Below, one piece after another: positions 60,361 through 64,000 of a stretch of DNA of 64,000 nt. The notes beneath the pieces were generated by a model. It did not search any database. It saw only the letters and a list, made by a program, of their open reading frames with translations, and was not told where the DNA came from. Positions within the stretch are counted from its first letter, which is position 1; each line of letters starts with the position of its first letter. The stretch is from Candidatus Woesearchaeota archaeon B3_Woes. GTDB taxonomy: Archaea; Nanobdellota; Nanobdellia; Woesearchaeales; B3-WOES. The position numbers and the translations under genes were made by a program. The stretch covers positions 332,323 to 396,322 of the forward strand of contig NJBG01000001.1 in NCBI GenBank assembly GCA_005222965.1, written 5' to 3'.

Positions 60361-61484
60361 ATGTTCTTTTTATTTTGGAAAATTATTTGCCCCATATTGG
60401 AGGGGTAGAAATTATTTTTCAAAATCTAACTGAAGGATTAGTTAAATTAGGTCATAATGTGTCTATAGTAACACATAGATTAAAAGGAACAAAAAAATTT
60501 GAAATAATTAATGGTGTTAAAATTTATAGAGTTAATTGTTTTCATAGTAGATATTGGTTTACTTTTTTTTCCATCCTACAATCTTTTAAATTAGGCAAGA
60601 AAACAGATATTATACATACCACAACTTTTAATGGCGCTTTTCCTGCGTGGTTTGTTTCAAAGTTATTAAGAAAGAAATGTATAATAACTATTCATGAAGT
60701 TTGGATTAAAAAATGGAATAAATTAACTGAGATTAATTGGTTTAATGCAAAGATTCATGATGTACTTGAAAAGCCCATATATTTATTAAATTTTAATAAA
60801 TATGTATGTGTTTCTAAATCAACACAAAATCAACTCTTAGGTATTGGAATAAACAAAAATAAAACAAAAGTAATTTACAATGGTATTGATTATAACCATT
60901 GGAATCCAAAAAAATATAATAGAAAAAGATTAAGAAAAAAGTTGAGTTTAGAAAAAAATTTTGTTTATATGTTTACCGGAAGACCTGGGATAAGCAAAGG
61001 GCTAGAATATCTAATAAAAGCTGTACCTTTGATATCTAAAAAAATACCTAACGCCAAGTTATTAGCTATTATGAGTAAAGATAAGGCGTATTCAAAAAGA
61101 TATAATGATATATTAAATTTAATTAAAAAATTAAAGATAAAAAACAAAGTTATTATTCATGATCCTGTGAGTTACAAAGAATTGCCAAATTACGTTAAAG
61201 CATCTGACTGTGTGGTTGTTCCTAGTTTGGCAGAAGGGTTTGGTTTTGCTGCTGTAGAAGCTTGTGCAATGAGGAAACCAGTGATTATTTCAAATATAGA
61301 TTCATTACCAGAAGTTATTTCAGGTAAATATATCTTAGTTAAACCTAAAAATCCAGAAAGCATTACAAAAGGGATTGAAAAGATTTATCACAATCAAATT
61401 ATCAAAAGTGAATTAAAAAGATTTGAACTTAAAGATAATATTCGTAATTATTTAAAAGTTTATAAAGAAATTCTTGAGAACTAA
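60357..61484 (+). CDS. Family 4 glycosyltransferase
   Basis: 375 residues. GT-B fold: N-terminal LFILENYLPHIGGVEIIFQN, the hinge region KVIYNGIDYNHW, RPGISKGLEYLIKA, and the EGFGFAAVEACAMRKPVI donor-binding motif (EX7E). Adds one sugar from a nucleotide sugar to the glycan. Last gene of the aglB-GT2-DUF2304-GT4 operon. Confidence 0.92.
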   Translation: MNVLFILENYLPHIGGVEIIFQNLTEGLVKLGHNVSIVTHRLKGTKKFEIINGVKIYRVNCFHSRYWFTFFSILQSFKLGKKTDIIHTTTFNGAFPAWFVSKLLRKKCIITIHEVWIKKWNKLTEINWFNAKIHDVLEKPIYLLNFNKYVCVSKSTQNQLLGIGINKNKTKVIYNGIDYNHWNPKKYNRKRLRKKLSLEKNFVYMFTGRPGISKGLEYLIKAVPLISKKIPNAKLLAIMSKDKAYSKRYNDILNLIKKLKIKNKVIIHDPVSYKELPNYVKASDCVVVPSLAEGFGFAAVEACAMRKPVIISNIDSLPEVISGKYILVKPKNPESITKGIEKIYHNQIIKSELKRFELKDNIRNYLKVYKEILEN

Positions 61485-61579
61485 GAAATCATAACTTTTA
61501 TAAGTTCTTTATTTTGATTATAATAAAGACGTATAGAAAAATATTTAAAGTTCTATAACGAGTTAAAAATATAATCATT

Positions 61580-62626
61580 ATGAAAAAAGCATTAATAACT
61601 GGAATAACTGGACAAGATGGAAGTTACTTAGCAGAATTCTTAATTGATAAAGGTTATGAAGTCCATGGATTAATGAGAAGAAGCTCTTCATTCAATACAG
61701 GAAGGATAGATCATCTACACACGGTTGAAGAAGATAAAAAAACAAAAATATTTAACCATTATGCTGATCTTAGTGATTCCAGTTCACTATTTAGGTTGAT
61801 CAATAAAATTAAACCAGACGAAGTATACAATCTTGGTGCACAATCTCATGTAAAAATTTCATTTGATATTCCCGAGTATACTGTTGATGTTGATGCTCTT
61901 GGAACTGTTAGACTTCTTGAGGCTATAAGGGCTGTTAATCCAAAAATTAAGGTTTACCAAGCATCATCAAGCGAAATGTTTGGAAAAATTAGGGAAAAAG
62001 TTCAAAACGAAGAAACACCATTTTACCCAAGAAGCCCATATGGGTGTGCAAAAGTGTTTTCATATTGGATTATGAAAAACTATCGAGAATCGTATGGTAT
62101 GTTTACTTGTAATGGAATCTTATTTAACCATGAATCTCCAAGAAGAGGTAGAAATTTTGTTACAAGAAAGATCACAAGAACCCTATGTGAAATCAAACTT
62201 GGATTAAAAGAAACTTTGTATTTAGGAAATCTCAATGCAAAACGAGATTGGGGTTATGCTAAAGATTATGTTGAAGCTATGTGGTTAATGATGCAACAAA
62301 AAGAACCAAAAGACTATGTGATTGCTACAGGAGAATCTCATTCTGTAAGAGAGTTTGTAGAATTAGTATGTAAAGAGCTTAATTTTGATTTGGAATGGGA
62401 AGGAGAAGGGCATAAAGAAATTGGAATTGATAAAAATACTGGAAAAACGATTGTTGCAGTTGATGAAAGATTTCTTAGACCATCTGAAGTAGATACACTA
62501 CAAGGAGATCCATCTAAAGCTAGGAATGAGTTAAAGTGGAATCCAAAGACGAAGTTTAAAGATCTTGCAAAGATTATGGTAGAAACTGATATGAAAATGT
62601 TAAAAGAACACGATGAAAGATTCTAA
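61580..62626 (+). CDS. gmd: GDP-mannose 4,6-dehydratase
   Basis: Converts GDP-mannose to GDP-4-keto-6-deoxymannose. 348 residues. NADP-binding [38 protein letters not shown] and the [10 protein letters not shown] catalytic Tyr/Lys. New promoter (TTTAAAG at about 61545). Overlaps the aminotransferase gene, which takes the same intermediate. Confidence 0.96.
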   Translation: MKKALITGITGQDGSYLAEFLIDKGYEVHGLMRRSSSFNTGRIDHLHTVEEDKKTKIFNHYADLSDSSSLFRLINKIKPDEVYNLGAQSHVKISFDIPEYTVDVDALGTVRLLEAIRAVNPKIKVYQASSSEMFGKIREKVQNEETPFYPRSPYGCAKVFSYWIMKNYRESYGMFTCNGILFNHESPRRGRNFVTRKITRTLCEIKLGLKETLYLGNLNAKRDWGYAKDYVEAMWLMMQQKEPKDYVIATGESHSVREFVELVCKELNFDLEWEGEGHKEIGIDKNTGKTIVAVDERFLRPSEVDTLQGDPSKARNELKWNPKTKFKDLAKIMVETDMKMLKEHDERF

Positions 62627-63695
62627 AATTCCGGTTGCTGAACCTGATTTGAATGGAAATGAATTAGATTATGTGACTGATTGTATAAAAAGCAGTTGGG
62701 TTTCATCTAAAGGAGAATATATTAAAAAATTTGAAGATGCTTTCAGTAAATATTGTAATGTAAAACATAGTATTTCTACTTCGAATGGAACTGCCGCTTT
62801 ACATCTCGCTTTAATTGCTCTCGGAATTAAAGAAGGGGATGAAGTTATTGTTCCTAATTTAACTTTTATCGCTAGTGCAAATACAGTTAAATATTGTAAT
62901 GCAAAACCTGTTTTTGTTGATGTTGATAAAGAAACGTGGAATATAGATGCTAATAAAATTGAAGAAAAGATTACCAATAAAACAAAAGCAATAATGCCAG
63001 TTCACCTTTATGGAAGTCCATGTGATATGGATAAAATAATGGAAATTGCAAAAAAACATAATTTATTTGTTATAGAAGATTGTGCTGAAGCTCATGGTGC
63101 AGAATATAAAGGGAAAAAAGTTGGTGGTTTTGGTAATGTTGCTTGTTTTAGTTTTTTTGGAAATAAAATAATCACAACAGGGGAAGGAGGTATGTGTATA
63201 ACTAATAATAATAAGCTTGCTGAAAAGATGAAAATTTTAAAAGATCATGGAATGAGCAATACTAAAAGATACTGGCATCCTCTTGTAGGTTATAATTATA
63301 GAATGACTAACATACAAGCAGCTATAGGTTTAGCTCAGTTAGAAAGAATTGAAGATTTTATTGAAATAAGAAGAAAGAATGCTCAGTTATATGATTCTTT
63401 ATTAAAAAATGTAAAAGGCATAAGATTATCAATTGAAAAAGAAAACACAAAGAATGTTTATTGGATGTATTCTATCTTATTAGAAAACAGGGAAGAAGTG
63501 ATGGAAAGACTCAAAGAAGATGGGGTTGACACCAGACCTTTTTTTTATCCTATTAATACTATGCCTCCATATAAAAATGATGAAAAGTTTCCTATTTCAA
63601 AAGAATTAAGTAAAAAAGGATTAAATTTACCTTCTTCTACATTATTAGATGAAAAAGATATAAAAAGAATTGTTGAAACAATAAAGAGGGTGTGA
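62613..63695 (+). CDS. DegT/DnrJ-type sugar aminotransferase, probable perosamine synthase
   Basis: 360 residues. PLP-dependent: [30 protein letters not shown] and the PLP Lys in [13 protein letters not shown]. The pair gmd plus a DegT enzyme usually makes GDP-perosamine (4-amino-4,6-dideoxymannose). Overlaps gmd by 14 bases. The specific product is inferred from the gene pair; other 4-amino sugars are possible. Confidence 0.88.
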   Translation: MKDSKIPVAEPDLNGNELDYVTDCIKSSWVSSKGEYIKKFEDAFSKYCNVKHSISTSNGTAALHLALIALGIKEGDEVIVPNLTFIASANTVKYCNAKPVFVDVDKETWNIDANKIEEKITNKTKAIMPVHLYGSPCDMDKIMEIAKKHNLFVIEDCAEAHGAEYKGKKVGGFGNVACFSFFGNKIITTGEGGMCITNNNKLAEKMKILKDHGMSNTKRYWHPLVGYNYRMTNIQAAIGLAQLERIEDFIEIRRKNAQLYDSLLKNVKGIRLSIEKENTKNVYWMYSILLENREEVMERLKEDGVDTRPFFYPINTMPPYKNDEKFPISKELSKKGLNLPSSTLLDEKDIKRIVETIKRV

Positions 63696-63706
63696 GGGGT
63701 TTGTCA

Positions 63707-64000
63707 ATGAGAATTGGAATCTATAACCATACATTCATCTATGGAAGTGGGATTGATAATGTTATTAAAGAAATTGCTAATAGACTTTCTAAAAATCATA
63801 AAGTTGAAATAAATTCTTTTTTTGATAATAGAAGGGATTGTAAATCAAAAATAAATAAACTTTCTCTATCAAGAAAGAAATCTGTTTTCACTAGTTACAA
63901 TCCTTTTGTTGCTCTAAGAACTATAAAAAGTGTTAAAAAATATGATGTTGTAATGACTCATATTTATCCTATGAATCTGCTAGTTTCATTAGGAAGTTTA
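63707..64000 (+). CDS. Glycosyltransferase-like protein, 3' end outside window
   Basis: 98 codons are visible, reading off the edge. The N terminus MRIGIYNHTFIYGSGIDNVI and VKKYDVVMTHIYPM resemble the first domain of GT-B family 4 enzymes. A GAGGGGT site lies six bases before ATG 63707. It begins 11 bases after the aminotransferase stop, so it belongs to the gmd operon and probably transfers the sugar made by it. Confidence 0.7.
   Translation, partial: MRIGIYNHTFIYGSGIDNVIKEIANRLSKNHKVEINSFFDNRRDCKSKINKLSLSRKKSVFTSYNPFVALRTIKSVKKYDVVMTHIYPMNLLVSLGSL

Noticed and set aside
1-64000. CRISPR arrays, integrases, transposases or a replication origin
   Set aside because: No regularly spaced short repeats, no recombinase motifs and no origin-type repeat cluster were found.

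Overview
The window is AT-rich archaeal DNA. It carries archaeal-type DnaG primase, topoisomerase VI (both subunits), transcription factor S, Nop5 and fibrillarin, Taw1, an AglB/STT3 oligosaccharyltransferase, a presenilin-like protease, archaeal signal peptidase and an H/ACA guide RNA. Many genes have a TATA element 25-30 bases before the start codon (leaderless mRNAs), while genes inside operons use GGAGG/GGTGA ribosome sites. Compact gene packing, 4-base overlaps, several shortened core proteins (Nop5, NMD3) and a bacterial-type thyA-folA-glyA-folC cluster suggest a DPANN archaeon, perhaps Woesearchaeota or a relative; that placement is inference from gene content.

Layout. 1-6.8 kb: the end of a giant repeat-built surface protein. 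6.8-8 kb: a small-protein operon divergent from an ArsR-like regulator, with paired repeats and two TATA boxes between them. 8-23.3 kb: housekeeping genes (topA, taw1, dut, tmk, the folate/thymidylate operon, tfs, signal peptidase, cysS, dnaG). 23.3-23.8 kb: the longest non-coding stretch, holding a dnaG leader hairpin and a two-hairpin H/ACA RNA. 23.8-30 kb: rio1, a KH protein, top6B, a TauE transporter, top6A and trpS. 30-38.3 kb: HerA-like ATPase, a SurA-thioredoxin fusion, the nop5-HAD-flpA-Nudix operon and the porCDAB operon. 38.3-45.6 kb: small proteins, UbiB kinase, presenilin homologue, an Lrp regulator with a structured leader, ahcY, a pilin-like protein and Memo. 45.6-55 kb: surface proteins, an intron-containing tRNA-Trp, a nuclease-like protein and an amino-acid transporter. 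55-64 kb: geranylgeranyl reductase, AglB, glycosyltransferases, gmd and a perosamine-synthase-like aminotransferase.

How the parts fit. The right end looks like a protein N-glycosylation and surface-sugar island, and the surface proteins encoded in the same window are dense in N-x-S/T sequons. thyA, folA, glyA, folC, dut and tmk together cover dTMP synthesis. rRNA modification is represented by the C/D proteins (Nop5, fibrillarin) and an H/ACA guide RNA.

The least expected items are the H/ACA RNA, the SD-sequestering three-way RNA fold before the lrp gene, a Nop5 that lacks its fibrillarin-binding domain, a probable ATT start codon restoring a signal peptide, a tRNA-Trp with an anticodon intron plus a D-arm insertion, the small Pro/His-rich operon at 6.8-8 kb, and the acidic repeats on the N terminus of AglB. 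No CRISPR array, rRNA gene or recognisable insertion sequence was seen.
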